NCBI RefSeq assembly: GCF_018130215.1 | Contig: NZ_JAFCKQ010000004.1 | Location: 186,001-250,000, forward strand | Reading direction: 5' to 3' | DNA: 64,000 nucleotides | DNA from: Bradyrhizobium jicamae | Lineage (GTDB): Bacteria > Pseudomonadota > Alphaproteobacteria > Rhizobiales > Xanthobacteraceae | Shown here: one piece after another, positions 9,020 to 17,798 of the stretch | Layout: the number at the start of each line of letters is the position of its first letter | How positions within the stretch are numbered: the stretch's first letter is position 1 | Translations under genes and position numbers: made by a program | Notes under the pieces: model-generated | The model's input: the letters and a program-made list of their open reading frames with translations, nothing else | Told to the model about the DNA's origin: nothing | Databases searched by the model: none

Positions 9020-9480
9020 GGCACTCTCCAACGGCCCCAGCGACGGGGATCCGCATCAACGTGACGCCGGATAAGAGCGCTCTGGCCACATCGCGCGATG
9101 GAGGCGCGTTGAGGCCAAAAGACTCAAACCAGACTGTGCTGCCGTGGATTGGTTGGGAGAGTTTCCCGCCCGCTCACCTGGCAATGAAGGACAAGCCTTT
9201 TCAGTAGCCCGCGCCGGCGTTGGAATGCCGGTAGAGACCAAAAAAGCCCGCTCCGTCGTTGCTTTAAGTCGCGTCCCCCGTTGAGAGCGGGGTGCGCCGG
9301 TTCGCCTCCGGCTGCCAGTCACGGTTGCAAGAAGTGGTGAGACCTTCAACGGCATCCCTGGAGAGAGATGCTGGCCGCATCAGATGTCCTTCAATCGGAC
9401 TTGCGCGACCCTCGGTTCTTCCACCCCTTGGCGGCTGTCCGGCCTCTTGTCCGGATACCTACCGACTGACACACGACCAC
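9020..9480 (-). promoter_or_regulatory. long structured odc leader, candidate speF-type RNA
   Basis: The 677 bases between odc and the next gene hold no convincing ORF but several short stem-loops on the odc strand. Examples are GTCC/GGAC and GATGC/GCATC in 9361-9420, GCCGG/CCGGC near 9290-9315, and a terminator-like hairpin at 9240-9292. Rfam describes a speF leader upstream of alphaproteobacterial ornithine decarboxylase genes, and position and gene context match that. I could not run a covariance model. The boundaries are approximate, and polyamine- or ornithine-responsive attenuation is inference. Confidence 0.55.
9240..9292 (-). terminator. intrinsic-terminator-like hairpin inside the odc leader
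   Basis: On the odc strand, CCCGCTC (9285-9291) can pair with GAGCGGG (9247-9253) across a 31-base loop, followed at once by six U residues (9245-9240). It lies about 220 bases upstream of the odc start codon, so it would act as an attenuator and not as an end-of-gene terminator. The large loop may contain further structure. Confidence 0.55.
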
Positions 9481-9696
9481 AGGCACGTGCGAAATTGGGC
9501 AAGCGAGGAAATAAGTCTTTTGACTCAGCAGCGCAAGAATTTTTTTGCGATAGCGACAAATTTCCCTAACGCGAGCTTGCGATGTCGCGTCGGCCGCGCG
9601 CTCGAGCGCGCTGGAGATGAACGGCTGTTAAGAATGACTAACGAAGCGTTGTGCGTTTTAGCCCTGTGCCGCAGCGCTTTCTTGAATCGCTGATGG

Positions 9697-9957
9697 TCAG
9701 GCGCGGCGCGTGAACGGCTCGACGCGTTGCGCTGCGCGGATGAAGGCGATCATGATCAGCACGCCGATCGTGAACAGCACGGCCTGCAGGATGTGCGCAC
9801 CCGTGTCGTCGAGCCCGAACAGGATCGCGAGCGCCCAGCCGCCGGCGAACGCCGCGCCGAACACTTCCGCGCCGATCAGGATCGCCGCCGAGATCACGGT
9901 GATGACGCTCGGCCACATGATCTGGCTCTTGGCTGAGGTGGAGGGCTGCATGCTCAT
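9697..9957 (-). CDS. 86-residue two-helix membrane protein
   Basis: A small membrane protein with two hydrophobic segments (SVITVISAAILIGAEVFGAAFAGGWAL and HILQAVLFTIGVLIMIAFIRAA) separated by a short loop. I chose the ATG at 9957 (MSMQPSTS), with AGGA about 10 bases upstream. Starts as far as 10083 are possible but would overlap the promoter region of the divergent peptidase gene. No characterised family is recognised. Confidence 0.65.
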   Translation of the reverse strand: MSMQPSTSAKSQIMWPSVITVISAAILIGAEVFGAAFAGGWALAILFGLDDTGAHILQAVLFTIGVLIMIAFIRAAQRVEPFTRRA

Positions 9958-10086
9958 GAAATAGGTCCTGTTCAGGGGGCGCAATCTCTCCGAAAAGTGC
10001 CCATCTATCAAGCGCAAAAGGCCCAAAAATGCCGTATCGCGTGATATAGATTGGGCCACATTTTCAAGGCGAAAACGGGACATCCG

Positions 10087-12174
10087 ATGTCAGAAAGCAG
10101 TGCGCAGGGCGAGGTCCAGAATTTGGCAAATCCTCTCCTGCAGGGATGGCAGACGCCGTTCGAGACGCCGCCCTTCGCCGAGATCGAGCCGGACCATTTC
10201 CTGCCCGCCTTCGAGCAGGCCTTTGCCGACCACTCGGCCGAGATCGCCGCGATCACCCATGATCCGGCGCTGCCGGACTTCGACAATACGATCACTGCGC
10301 TGGAGCGCTCCGGCAAGCTGCTCTCGAAGGTCGCGGCCGTATTCTACGACCTGGTCTCGGCCCACTCCAACCCGGCGATCCTCGAGATCGACAAGGAGGT
10401 GTCGCTGCGGATGGCGCGGCACTGGAATCCGATCATGATGAACGCCGTGCTGTTTGGCCGCATTGCCATGCTGCACGAGAAACGCGCCTCGCTGGCACTC
10501 ACCGGCGAGCAGAGGCGGCTGCTGGAGCGGACCTACACCCGCTTCCACCGCGCCGGCGCCGGGCTCGATGAGTCCGCAAAAACACGGATGGCCGAGATCA
10601 ACGAGCGTCTCGCCCATCTCGGCACCTCGTTCAGCCATCATCTGCTCGGCGACGAGCAGGACTGGTCGATGGAGCTCGGCGAGGATGACCGGGCCGGCCT
10701 CTCCGAGACATTCGTCGCCGCGGCCAAGGCTGCGGCAGAGCAGCGCGGCATGGCCGGCAAGGCGATTGTGACCCTGTCGCGCTCCTCGGTCGAACCGTTC
10801 CTGCAGAGCTCTGAAAGACGCGACCTGCGCGAGAAGGTCTACAAGGCCTTCATCGCCCGCGGCGACAATGGCAATGCCAACGACAACAACGAGACCATCG
10901 TCGAGATCCTCGCGCTCCGCGAGGAGAGCGCCAGCATCCTCGGCTTCCCGACCTACGCCGCCTACCGGCTCGAGGATTCCATGGCCAAGACGCCCGAGGC
11001 GGTCCGCGGCCTGCTGGAGCGGGTCTGGAAGCCGGCGCGGGCGCGGGCGCTCGCCGACCGCGACGCGCTGCAGGCCATGATCGCAGAGGAGGGCGGCAAC
11101 TTCACCCTGGCGCCGTGGGACTGGCGCTACTACGCCGAAAAGCTGCGCCAGCGCCGCGCCAATTTCGACGACGCCGCCATCAAGCCGTATCTGGTGCTCG
11201 ACCACATGATCGAGGCCGCGTTCGACTGCGCCACCCGCCTGTTCGGCGTCACCTTCGAGGAGCGCAAGGACGTCCCGGTCTGGCATCCCGACGTCCGGGT
11301 CTGGGAGGTCAAGGACCGCGACGGCAGGCACAAGGCGCTGTTCTACGGCGACTACTTTGCGCGGCCTTCCAAGCGCTCCGGCGCCTGGATGACCTCGCTG
11401 CGCGACCAGCAGAAGCTCGATCACGACGTCGCGCCGCTGGTCATCAATGTCTGCAACTTCGCCAAGGGCGCCGACGGCGCGCCGTCGCTGCTGTCGCCGG
11501 ATGATGCGCGCACCCTTTTCCATGAGTTCGGCCACGGCCTGCACGGCATGCTCTCGGACGTGATGTATCCGTCGCTGTCGGGGACCTCGGTGTTCACCGA
11601 CTTCGTCGAACTGCCCTCGCAGCTCTATGAGCACTGGCAGGAGCGGCCGGAGGTGCTGCAGCGCTTCGCCCGCCACTACCAGACCGGCGAGCCGCTGCCG
11701 GACGATCTGCTCAAGCGCTTCCTCGCCGCGCGCCGGTTCAACCAGGGCTTCGCCACGGTGGAGTTCGTCTCCTCGGCGCTGGTCGACCTCGAATTCCACA
11801 CCCAGCCGGCCGCGGCCAGCCGCGACGTCCGGGCGTTCGAGAAGCAGGAGCTGGAGAAGATCGGCATGCCTGCCGAGATCTCGCTGCGGCACCGGCCGAC
11901 CCAGTTCGGCCACATCTTCTCCGGCGACCACTATGCCTCCGGCTATTACAGCTACATGTGGTCGGAGGTGATGGACGCCGACGCCTTCGGCGCCTTCGAG
12001 GAGGCCGGCGACATCTTCGATGCCGCCACCGCCAAGCGGCTGCATGACGACATCTACTCGTCGGGCGGCTCGCGCGATCCCGAGGAGGCCTATGTCGCCT
12101 TCCGCGGTCGCGAGCCCGAGCCGGACGCGCTGCTGCGCCGCCGCGGCCTGCTCGAGACGCCGGAGACGGTCTGA
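10087..12174 (+). CDS. dcp: M3 family oligopeptidase / peptidyl-dipeptidase
   Basis: A 695-residue zinc metallopeptidase of the thimet/Dcp family that degrades oligopeptides in the cytosol. The zinc site HEFGHGLHGML is at about residues 479-489, followed by the conserved TDFVELPSQLYEHW and, near the C-terminus, HIFSGDHYASGYYSYMWSEVMDADAF. There is no signal peptide. The start at 10087 (MSESSAQG) is preferred over an in-frame ATG at 10051, which would fall in the promoter region. Dcp and OpdA (PrlC) are close relatives and cannot be separated with certainty here. It runs directly into the DUF1007 gene (2 bases), so it may be the head of a three-gene transcript with the metal exporter. Confidence 0.93.
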   Translation: MSESSAQGEVQNLANPLLQGWQTPFETPPFAEIEPDHFLPAFEQAFADHSAEIAAITHDPALPDFDNTITALERSGKLLSKVAAVFYDLVSAHSNPAILEIDKEVSLRMARHWNPIMMNAVLFGRIAMLHEKRASLALTGEQRRLLERTYTRFHRAGAGLDESAKTRMAEINERLAHLGTSFSHHLLGDEQDWSMELGEDDRAGLSETFVAAAKAAAEQRGMAGKAIVTLSRSSVEPFLQSSERRDLREKVYKAFIARGDNGNANDNNETIVEILALREESASILGFPTYAAYRLEDSMAKTPEAVRGLLERVWKPARARALADRDALQAMIAEEGGNFTLAPWDWRYYAEKLRQRRANFDDAAIKPYLVLDHMIEAAFDCATRLFGVTFEERKDVPVWHPDVRVWEVKDRDGRHKALFYGDYFARPSKRSGAWMTSLRDQQKLDHDVAPLVINVCNFAKGADGAPSLLSPDDARTLFHEFGHGLHGMLSDVMYPSLSGTSVFTDFVELPSQLYEHWQERPEVLQRFARHYQTGEPLPDDLLKRFLAARRFNQGFATVEFVSSALVDLEFHTQPAAASRDVRAFEKQELEKIGMPAEISLRHRPTQFGHIFSGDHYASGYYSYMWSEVMDADAFGAFEEAGDIFDAATAKRLHDDIYSSGGSRDPEEAYVAFRGREPEPDALLRRRGLLETPETV

Positions 12175-12176
12175 CG

Positions 12177-12824
12177 GTGTGGCCGGCCCTGAACCGCCGC
12201 CTGATCGGATGGCTCGTACTCGCAGGCGCCGTCATGTTCGGCGCGGCGGCGGAGGCCCATCCCCATGTCTGGATCACCGCCAAAAGCGAGCTGATCTACG
12301 CGCCTGACGGCACCATCACCGGCGTCCGGCACGCCTGGACCTTCGACGACATGTTCTCGTCCTATGCGTTGCAGGGCATCGAGGCCAAGACCAAGGGCGC
12401 CTATACGCGCGAGGAACTGGCGCCGCTGGCACAGACCAATGTCGAGTCGCTGAAGGAGTATGCCTATTTCACCTTCGCCAGGGGTGACGGCAAGAAGCAG
12501 AGGTTCAACGAGCCGGTCGACTATTTCCTCGAATACAGGGATACGGCGCTGACGCTGCACTTCACCCTGCCGCTGAAGACGCCGTTCAAGGCGAAGGAGC
12601 TTTCGCTCGAAGTGTTCGACCCGACCTACTTCATCGACTTCCAGTACGCCGACAAGGAGCCGGTCAAGCTGGTCGGCGCCTCCGCCGACTGCAAGATGCA
12701 GTTTCAGCGGCCGAACGACGGCAGCGCAGCCGCACAGAAGCTCGGCGAGCAGAATTTCCTGGACGGCGGTGCCGGCAATTTCGGCATGATGTTCGCCAAC
12801 AAGATCCTGGTGGAATGCCCATGA
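12177..12824 (+). CDS. DUF1007 family secreted protein
   Basis: A 215-residue protein beginning with GTG, with a signal-peptide-like start (RLIGWLVLAGAVMFGAAAEA) and the family hallmark HPHVWITAKSELIYAPDG right after the predicted cleavage. DUF1007 proteins are repeatedly encoded next to NicO/RcnA nickel-cobalt transporters and are thought to assist them in the periplasm. The same arrangement is seen here. The next start codon (12821) overlaps its stop (ATGA), indicating translational coupling. The exact role, perhaps metal delivery, is inference. Confidence 0.85.
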   Translation: MWPALNRRLIGWLVLAGAVMFGAAAEAHPHVWITAKSELIYAPDGTITGVRHAWTFDDMFSSYALQGIEAKTKGAYTREELAPLAQTNVESLKEYAYFTFARGDGKKQRFNEPVDYFLEYRDTALTLHFTLPLKTPFKAKELSLEVFDPTYFIDFQYADKEPVKLVGASADCKMQFQRPNDGSAAAQKLGEQNFLDGGAGNFGMMFANKILVECP

Positions 12825-13927
12825 TGCAGACGTTGTCGCGCGCGATGCGCGGTCTTGCCCTGTCGGTGGCGGTGCTGGCAGCCGTCGCGCTGCTCGATGG
12901 CGCCGTTCACGCGTTGCTGGCACAGAATCCGTTCGGAGCGCCGCGCGCGGCCGAGCCCGAGGGCGGCATCGTCGGCTGGTTGCTGGCCAAGCAGTCGGAA
13001 TTTTATCGCCAGATGTCCGCCACCATCCGCGCCGCGAAGTCCGACGGATCGGCGGTCTGGACGCTGCTCGCGATCTCGTTCGCCTACGGGATCTTCCACG
13101 CTGCCGGCCCTGGCCATGGCAAGGCGGTGATCTCGTCCTACCTGGTCGCCAATCGCGAGACCGCGCGGCGCGGCATCGTGCTGTCGTTTGCCTCGGCGCT
13201 GATGCAGTCGCTGATCGCCGTCCTGATCGTCGGCATCTGCGCCTGGCTGCTCAATGCCACCGCGAAAACAATGTGCGGCGCGGAGAAGGCGATCGAGATC
13301 GCGAGCTACGCGCTGATTGCCGCGTTCGGCGCCCGCCTGGTCTGGGTCAAGGGCGGCGGCTTTATCCGCGCCCTGCAGCTGCCGCGCCCGGCGCTGGCGA
13401 TGGCCGGGGCGCATCACCACCATGACCACGGCGATCACGACCGTGGCGGCGATCATCACCACCACGCGCATGAGCACCATGACCACGGTCATGACCATAC
13501 CCACGATCATGGCCACGATCCGCATCATGTCCATGACGAGCATTGCGGTCATTCGCACGGGCCGACGCCTGCCGAGCTCGCCGGTCCCGGCGGCTGGCGG
13601 CGGGGCCTCGGCGCGATCTTCACGGTCGGCATCCGTCCCTGCTCGGGCGCGATCCTCGTTTTGGTGTTCGCGCTGGCGCAGGGCCTGTTCTGGGCCGGCA
13701 TCGCCGCGACCTTCGCGATGGGGCTCGGCACCGCGATCACGGTCGCGGCGATCGCGGTTCTCGCGGTGTCGGCACGCGGCGTCGCGGAGAAGCTGAGCGC
13801 TGCGCGCGACGGCGGCGGCATGCTGGTCATGCGCGGCCTGGAATTCGCAGCCGCAGCCCTGGTGCTGCTGTTCGGCATCGGCCTGCTGCTCGGCTACGTG
13901 GCGGCCGAACGGGTGACGTGCCTCTGA
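12821..13927 (+). CDS. NicO/RcnA-type nickel-cobalt transporter
   Basis: A 368-residue inner-membrane protein with about six hydrophobic segments. It carries the NicO signature FAYGIFHAAGPGHGKAVISSY near residue 90, and TVGIRPCSGAILVLVFALAQG in the second half. Between them lies a striking histidine/aspartate-rich cytosolic loop (13411-13560) with about 30 histidines, as in RcnA-type efflux pumps that bind Ni and Co. Starts at 12815, 12821 and 12824 are all possible; 12821 gives the ATGA overlap with DUF1007. Efflux is more likely than uptake given the family and the His-rich loop. No RcnR regulator gene is next to it. Confidence 0.9.
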   Translation: MMQTLSRAMRGLALSVAVLAAVALLDGAVHALLAQNPFGAPRAAEPEGGIVGWLLAKQSEFYRQMSATIRAAKSDGSAVWTLLAISFAYGIFHAAGPGHGKAVISSYLVANRETARRGIVLSFASALMQSLIAVLIVGICAWLLNATAKTMCGAEKAIEIASYALIAAFGARLVWVKGGGFIRALQLPRPALAMAGAHHHHDHGDHDRGGDHHHHAHEHHDHGHDHTHDHGHDPHHVHDEHCGHSHGPTPAELAGPGGWRRGLGAIFTVGIRPCSGAILVLVFALAQGLFWAGIAATFAMGLGTAITVAAIAVLAVSARGVAEKLSAARDGGGMLVMRGLEFAAAALVLLFGIGLLLGYVAAERVTCL

Positions 13928-13931
13928 AGTC

Positions 13932-14016
13932 ACCTCGCCCCGCTTGCGGGGATAGGTCGCCGCGCGCTTGCGCGGGGCGGGTGAGAACCCTCTCCCCGCA
14001 GGAACGGGGAACGGGA
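13932..14016. repeat. dispersed GC palindrome, copy 1
   Basis: Two adjacent hairpins between convergent genes. The first is CCTCGCCCCGCTTGCGGGGA followed by a GCCGCGCGCTTGCGCGG stem. The second is CTCTCCCCG then a short loop and CGGGGA. The same pair recurs at 17313-17443, so this is a dispersed intergenic repeat and not a gene-specific terminator, though it may also stop transcription. Confidence 0.6.
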
Positions 14017-14027
14017 GAAGAACGCCA

Positions 14028-14426
14028 TCAACTCTTCAAATACCCCCTTATCGCGGGCAGGAAGAAGATCGCGATATTGATCGCGAAGCCGATGCTCCAG
14101 AGGATCGAGCGCAGCGTCGGGCGGTTGCCGATATAGGTGAAGACGTAGGCGATCCGCACGATCAGGAACAGCACCGCCAATTCGTCGATCAGCCGCAACG
14201 GGCCGATGCGGAATTCGGCGAGCAGGACGGCGGCCGCGAAGAAGGGGAAGGCCTCGATGCCGTTCTGGTGGGCGCCGAGCGCGCGCGAGCGGATCGGGTC
14301 GTCGAAGAAGTCGGGATCGCGCGGCTTTGAATTGTCGAAGCGGCGGAAGCCGATCCATTTCACGGATACGATCGTCAGGAGCGAGAGCATCAGCGTCCCG
14401 AAGACGCACCATTCGGCGACCGTCAT
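14028..14426 (-). CDS. MAPEG family membrane protein
   Basis: A 132-residue integral membrane protein with four hydrophobic segments. MAPEG features include a first helix with MLSLLTIVSVKWIGFRRFDNSKPRD, then RALGAHQNGIEAFPFFAAAVLLAE (the conserved A-x-N-x-x-E region) and FLIVRIAYVFTYIGNRPTLRSILWSIG. Relatives include microsomal glutathione S-transferases; bacterial members mostly lack defined substrates. The start at 14426 is fixed by a strong GGAGG site. The frame stays open upstream into the hemH leader, but that part is not coding. Confidence 0.85.
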   Translation of the reverse strand: MTVAEWCVFGTLMLSLLTIVSVKWIGFRRFDNSKPRDPDFFDDPIRSRALGAHQNGIEAFPFFAAAVLLAEFRIGPLRLIDELAVLFLIVRIAYVFTYIGNRPTLRSILWSIGFAINIAIFFLPAIRGYLKS

Positions 14427-14544
14427 GGTTCCTCCCATTTTTCCGCCGGAACGTAGCCAACCCGGGCGCGCCTTGACAAGGTTGGAGCAAAGCGCGAAGC
14501 CCGAGTCCTGTGATGAGACAAGGCCCTGTCTTGAGAACACCCGC

Positions 14545-15582
14545 ATGAGCACGGTCATTCCCTTCGAGAGCGCGAAGCCGGCCGCGGAAGCCGCACCGGA
14601 ACGCGTCGGCGTGCTGCTGGTCAATCTCGGCACGCCGGATACGGCCGATGCCGCCGGTGTGCGGGTTTACCTGGAGGAATTCCTGTCCGATCCGCGGGTG
14701 ATCGAGGACCAGGGCCTGCTGTGGAAGCTGATCCTCAACGGCATCATCCTGCGCGTCCGCCCGGCGCGCAAGGCGCGCGACTATCTGAAGATCTGGAACG
14801 TCGAGAAGAACGAATCACCGCTGAAGACGATCACGCGCTCGCAGGCCGACAAGCTGACGGCTGATATCGCCGACCGCGGCAGCCTCGTGGTCGACTGGGC
14901 GATGCGGTACGGCAACCCGTCGATCTCGTCGCGTATCGAGGCGCTTGCCGCCCAGGGCTGCAACCGCCTGCTGGTCGTGCCGCTCTATCCGCAATACTCC
15001 GCCGCGACCTCGGCGACCGTGTGCGATGAGGTGTTTCGCGTGCTGGCCGGCATGCGCGCGCAGCCGATCCTGCGCGTGACGCCGCCTTATTACGTCGAGC
15101 CCGATTACATCGAGGCGCTGGCGGGCTCGATCAACGCGCATCTCGCGAGCCTCCCGTTCCAGCCCGAGCTGATTCTCGCCTCCTACCACGGCATGCCGAA
15201 GGCATATGTCGAGAAGGGCGATCCCTACGAGGCGCAGTGCATTGCGACGACGGACGCCTTGCGCAAGCGCCTCGGGCTCGATGCCAACAGGTTGATCCTG
15301 ACCTTCCAGTCGCGCTTCGGTAACGCCGAGTGGCTGCAGCCCTACACCGACAAGACCGTCGAGAGGCTGGCGAAGGAGGGCGTGCGGCGGATCGTCGTCG
15401 TCACGCCCGGCTTCTCCGCCGACTGCCTCGAGACGCTGGAGGAGATCGCGCAGGAGAACGCCGAGATCTTCAGGCACAATGGCGGCGAGCAGTTCTCCGC
15501 GATCCCCTGCCTCAACGACAGCGATGCCGGCATGGACGTGATCCGCACCCTGGTGCTGCGCGAACTCCAGGGTTGGATTTGA
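14545..15582 (+). CDS. hemH: ferrochelatase
   Basis: A 345-residue enzyme inserting Fe2+ into protoporphyrin IX, the last step of heme synthesis. Conserved blocks are VGVLLVNLGTPDTADAAGVRVYLEEFLSD, MRYGNPSI and VVPLYPQYSAATSATV. The catalytic-His region is ELILASYHGMPKAYVEKGDPY and the C-terminal block is VVTPGFSADCLETLEE. The ATG at 14545 is chosen because it begins just before the conserved domain; the in-frame extension to 14206 lies over the MAPEG gene region on the other strand. Ribosome site is weak. The length is standard for alphaproteobacterial HemH without a membrane anchor. Confidence 0.97.
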   Translation: MSTVIPFESAKPAAEAAPERVGVLLVNLGTPDTADAAGVRVYLEEFLSDPRVIEDQGLLWKLILNGIILRVRPARKARDYLKIWNVEKNESPLKTITRSQADKLTADIADRGSLVVDWAMRYGNPSISSRIEALAAQGCNRLLVVPLYPQYSAATSATVCDEVFRVLAGMRAQPILRVTPPYYVEPDYIEALAGSINAHLASLPFQPELILASYHGMPKAYVEKGDPYEAQCIATTDALRKRLGLDANRLILTFQSRFGNAEWLQPYTDKTVERLAKEGVRRIVVVTPGFSADCLETLEEIAQENAEIFRHNGGEQFSAIPCLNDSDAGMDVIRTLVLRELQGWI

Positions 15583-15794
15583 AGGCTGGATCCGACCGTT
15601 AACGTCCAGGCCGGATTGTTAACGATCCGTGACAACGGACATACAGGATCCGTTCAGCATTCGTACATCTGGCAGCCCACAACGCCGCTTCCTACGTTAT
15701 GCTTAGAACAACAGCCGGCTGAACCGGCGTAGCGGTGCGGCAGACCAATGCACGACCGCGACCGGCGAGGGTTGCGCCGGCTTTGGAGGACTGT

Positions 15795-16799
15795 ATGACT
15801 GGCTTCGATATTTTCGCGATTGCCCTGGTTCTTCTCGTCATCGTTACGCTGTTCGCCGGCGTCAAGACCGTCCCGCAGGGCTATGACTGGACCATCGAGC
15901 GGTTCGGCAAATACACCCGCACGCTGGCGCCTGGCCTCAATCTGATCGTGCCCTATTTCGATCGCATCGGGCGCAAGATCAACATGATGGAGCAGGTGAT
16001 AAATATTCCCGAGCAGGAGGTGATCAGCAAGGACAACGCCACCGTGACGGTGGACGGCGTCGCGTTCTTCCAGGTGTTCGATGCGGCGAAGGCGAGCTAC
16101 GAGGTCGCCAATCTGACGCAGGCGATCACCGTGCTGACCATGACCAACATCCGCTCGGTGATGGGCTCGATGGATCTCGACCAGGTGCTGTCGCATCGGG
16201 ACGAGATCAACGAGCGGTTGCTGCGCGTCGTTGACGCTGCGGTGTCGGCCTGGGGCGTCAAGGTCAACCGCATCGAGATCAAGGACATCGTGCCCCCGGC
16301 CGACCTGGTCGAGGCGATGGGCCGGCAGATGAAGGCCGAGCGCGTCAAGCGCGCCGACATCCTGCAGGCGGAGGGCCAGCGGCAGTCGGAGATCCTGCGC
16401 GCCGAAGGCGCCAAGCAGGGCCAGATCCTGCAGGCCGAAGGCCGCCGCGAAGCCGCGTTCCGCGACGCCGAGGCGCGCGAGCGTCTCGCCGAGGCCGAAG
16501 CCAAGGCGACGCAGATGGTGTCGGAATCGATCGCCAAGGGCGATGTCGCAGCGTTGAACTATTTCATCGCCGACAAGTACATCAAGGCGTTCGGGATGTT
16601 CGCGGAATCGCCGAACCAGAAGGTCCTGATGCTGCCGATCGAGACGTCGAGCGTGCTGAGCTCGCTGGCCGGCATCGGCGAGATCGCGCGCGCGACGTTC
16701 GGCGAGAGTGCCGCGTCGGCTACCGCCGCCGCGCGGCGCGGCTCGGTGCCGTCGGCCGGTACTGCCGCGCCGCCGCCGCCGGTGCCGCCGCAGAGGTGA
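15795..16799 (+). CDS. qmcA: SPFH/band-7 (stomatin-like) membrane protein
   Basis: A 334-residue membrane-anchored protein. An N-terminal transmembrane segment ([16 protein letters not shown]) is followed by the SPFH domain ([37 protein letters not shown]). A long Ala/Glu/Arg coiled coil (about residues 175-250) then leads to a Pro/Ala-rich tail. Such proteins form oligomers in membrane microdomains and often work with NfeD partners and FtsH or other proteases. A strong GGAGG sits 6 bases before the start. The NfeD gene follows 41 bases downstream, matching the classic slipin-NfeD pairing. Confidence 0.92.
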   Translation: MTGFDIFAIALVLLVIVTLFAGVKTVPQGYDWTIERFGKYTRTLAPGLNLIVPYFDRIGRKINMMEQVINIPEQEVISKDNATVTVDGVAFFQVFDAAKASYEVANLTQAITVLTMTNIRSVMGSMDLDQVLSHRDEINERLLRVVDAAVSAWGVKVNRIEIKDIVPPADLVEAMGRQMKAERVKRADILQAEGQRQSEILRAEGAKQGQILQAEGRREAAFRDAEARERLAEAEAKATQMVSESIAKGDVAALNYFIADKYIKAFGMFAESPNQKVLMLPIETSSVLSSLAGIGEIARATFGESAASATAAARRGSVPSAGTAAPPPPVPPQR

Positions 16800-16840
16800 G
16801 GGCGTGATGGCGTCACGTCCGCAATCATAGAGGTCGTGTC

Positions 16841-17287
16841 ATGGCCGAGATGTTCGTGACGTTGGGTACCTGGAACTGGCTGATCTTCGGTTTCATCCTG
16901 ATGGCGCTGGAACTCATCGCGCCCGGTGTGTTCCTGTTCTGGCTCGGACTTGCCGCGCTGCTGGTCGGCTTGCTGTCGTTCGTGATCACCCCGTCCTGGC
17001 AGACGCAGCTTTTGATGTTCGCGGTGTTTGCTGCGGCCGCCGTGCCGGCCTGGCGCCATTTCGCCAGGAGCACAACCCAGGCAAGCAAGAGCAATCCGTT
17101 CCTCAACCGCCGCAACGAAGCGCTGATCGGCCGCGAATTCACGCTGGAGAAGCCGATCGTCGATGGCTCCGGCACGGTTCGGATCGACGACACGGTCTGG
17201 CGGGTCGCCGGCCCCGACGCGCCGGCCGGCAGCCGCGTGAAGGTCGTCCGCGCCGATGGCGCCAGCCTGACGGTGGCGGCGGCCTAG
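16841..17287 (+). CDS. NfeD-like membrane protein
   Basis: A 148-residue short-form NfeD. Two or three transmembrane segments occupy the first half (WNWLIFGFILMALELIAPGVFLFWLGLAALLVGLLSF). A C-terminal OB-fold domain follows, with the typical ALIGREFTLEKPIVDGSGTVRIDDTVWRV. It lacks the long N-terminal ClpP-like protease domain found in full-length NfeD. It pairs with the upstream SPFH protein and probably stabilises its membrane assembly. Confidence 0.9.
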   Translation: MAEMFVTLGTWNWLIFGFILMALELIAPGVFLFWLGLAALLVGLLSFVITPSWQTQLLMFAVFAAAAVPAWRHFARSTTQASKSNPFLNRRNEALIGREFTLEKPIVDGSGTVRIDDTVWRVAGPDAPAGSRVKVVRADGASLTVAAA

Positions 17288-17312
17288 TTTTGCATGGAGG
17301 CCTTCTTTCTTG

Positions 17313-17443
17313 ACCTCGCCCGCTTGCGGGGAGAGGTCGCCGCGCGCTTGCGCGGCGGGTGAGGTGTACAGGTCTCAACTGTCGGCGTGCTCGCGGATGG
17401 AGCCGCTCACCCCAACCCTCTCCCCGTGAGAACGGGGAGAGGG
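17313..17443. repeat. dispersed GC palindrome, copy 2
   Basis: Contains the same two motifs as copy 1: CTCGCCCGCTTGCGGGGA with the GCGCGCTTGCGCGG stem at 17313-17363, and CCCTCTCCCCG/CGGGGAGAGGG at 17414-17443. They are separated here by about 50 extra bases. It lies between convergent nfeD and hxlR-type genes, where it may also serve as a bidirectional terminator. Confidence 0.6.
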
Positions 17444-17450
17444 GGCGCAA

Positions 17451-17777
17451 TCATCCCTCCCGCCTGGTCCACCGCTCGGCGAAGCGATGCAGCGGCGCGA
17501 AGGTCTGGAACAGCTCCCGGCCAAGCCCGGTGAGGCGGTAGCCGTCATCGGTCAGTTCCACGAAGCCGGCCTCGCGCAGTTCGGTCAGTCGCGTCTGCAG
17601 GATCGTCGGCGAGGCCTCGTCGCAGGCGCTGCGCAGCGCGCGCGAGGTCAGCGCCTGGTCGCGCAGCTCCCACAGGATCCGCAACGTCCAGCGCCGCCCC
17701 AGGAGGTCGAGCAGCGCCATGATCGGGCGGCCGGTCCGCGAGCCGCGGACGCCGCGTGTCGGAGCCTGTCTTGGCAT
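17451..17777 (-). CDS. HxlR family transcriptional regulator
   Basis: A 108-residue winged-helix regulator. The HxlR core is seen in DLLGRRWTLRILWELRDQALTSRALRSAC, followed by SPTILQTRLTELREAGFVELTDDGYRLT and a C-terminal helix. I chose the ATG at 17777, with AGGA about 8 bases upstream, over one at 17798, which abuts the operator. It is divergent from the carboxymuconolactone-decarboxylase-like gene, and the intervening 75 bases hold two matching palindromes. It therefore probably represses itself and that gene, with a redox or small-molecule signal sensed by its partner pathway. Confidence 0.88.
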   Translation of the reverse strand: MPRQAPTRGVRGSRTGRPIMALLDLLGRRWTLRILWELRDQALTSRALRSACDEASPTILQTRLTELREAGFVELTDDGYRLTGLGRELFQTFAPLHRFAERWTRREG

Positions 17778-17798
17778 GTCACGTTTCCTCTTGCGCAT

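Noticed and set aside
7001..9064. Long plus-strand ORF over odc and the GNAT gene
   Set aside because: Shadow of the minus-strand genes; no domain, no ribosome site.
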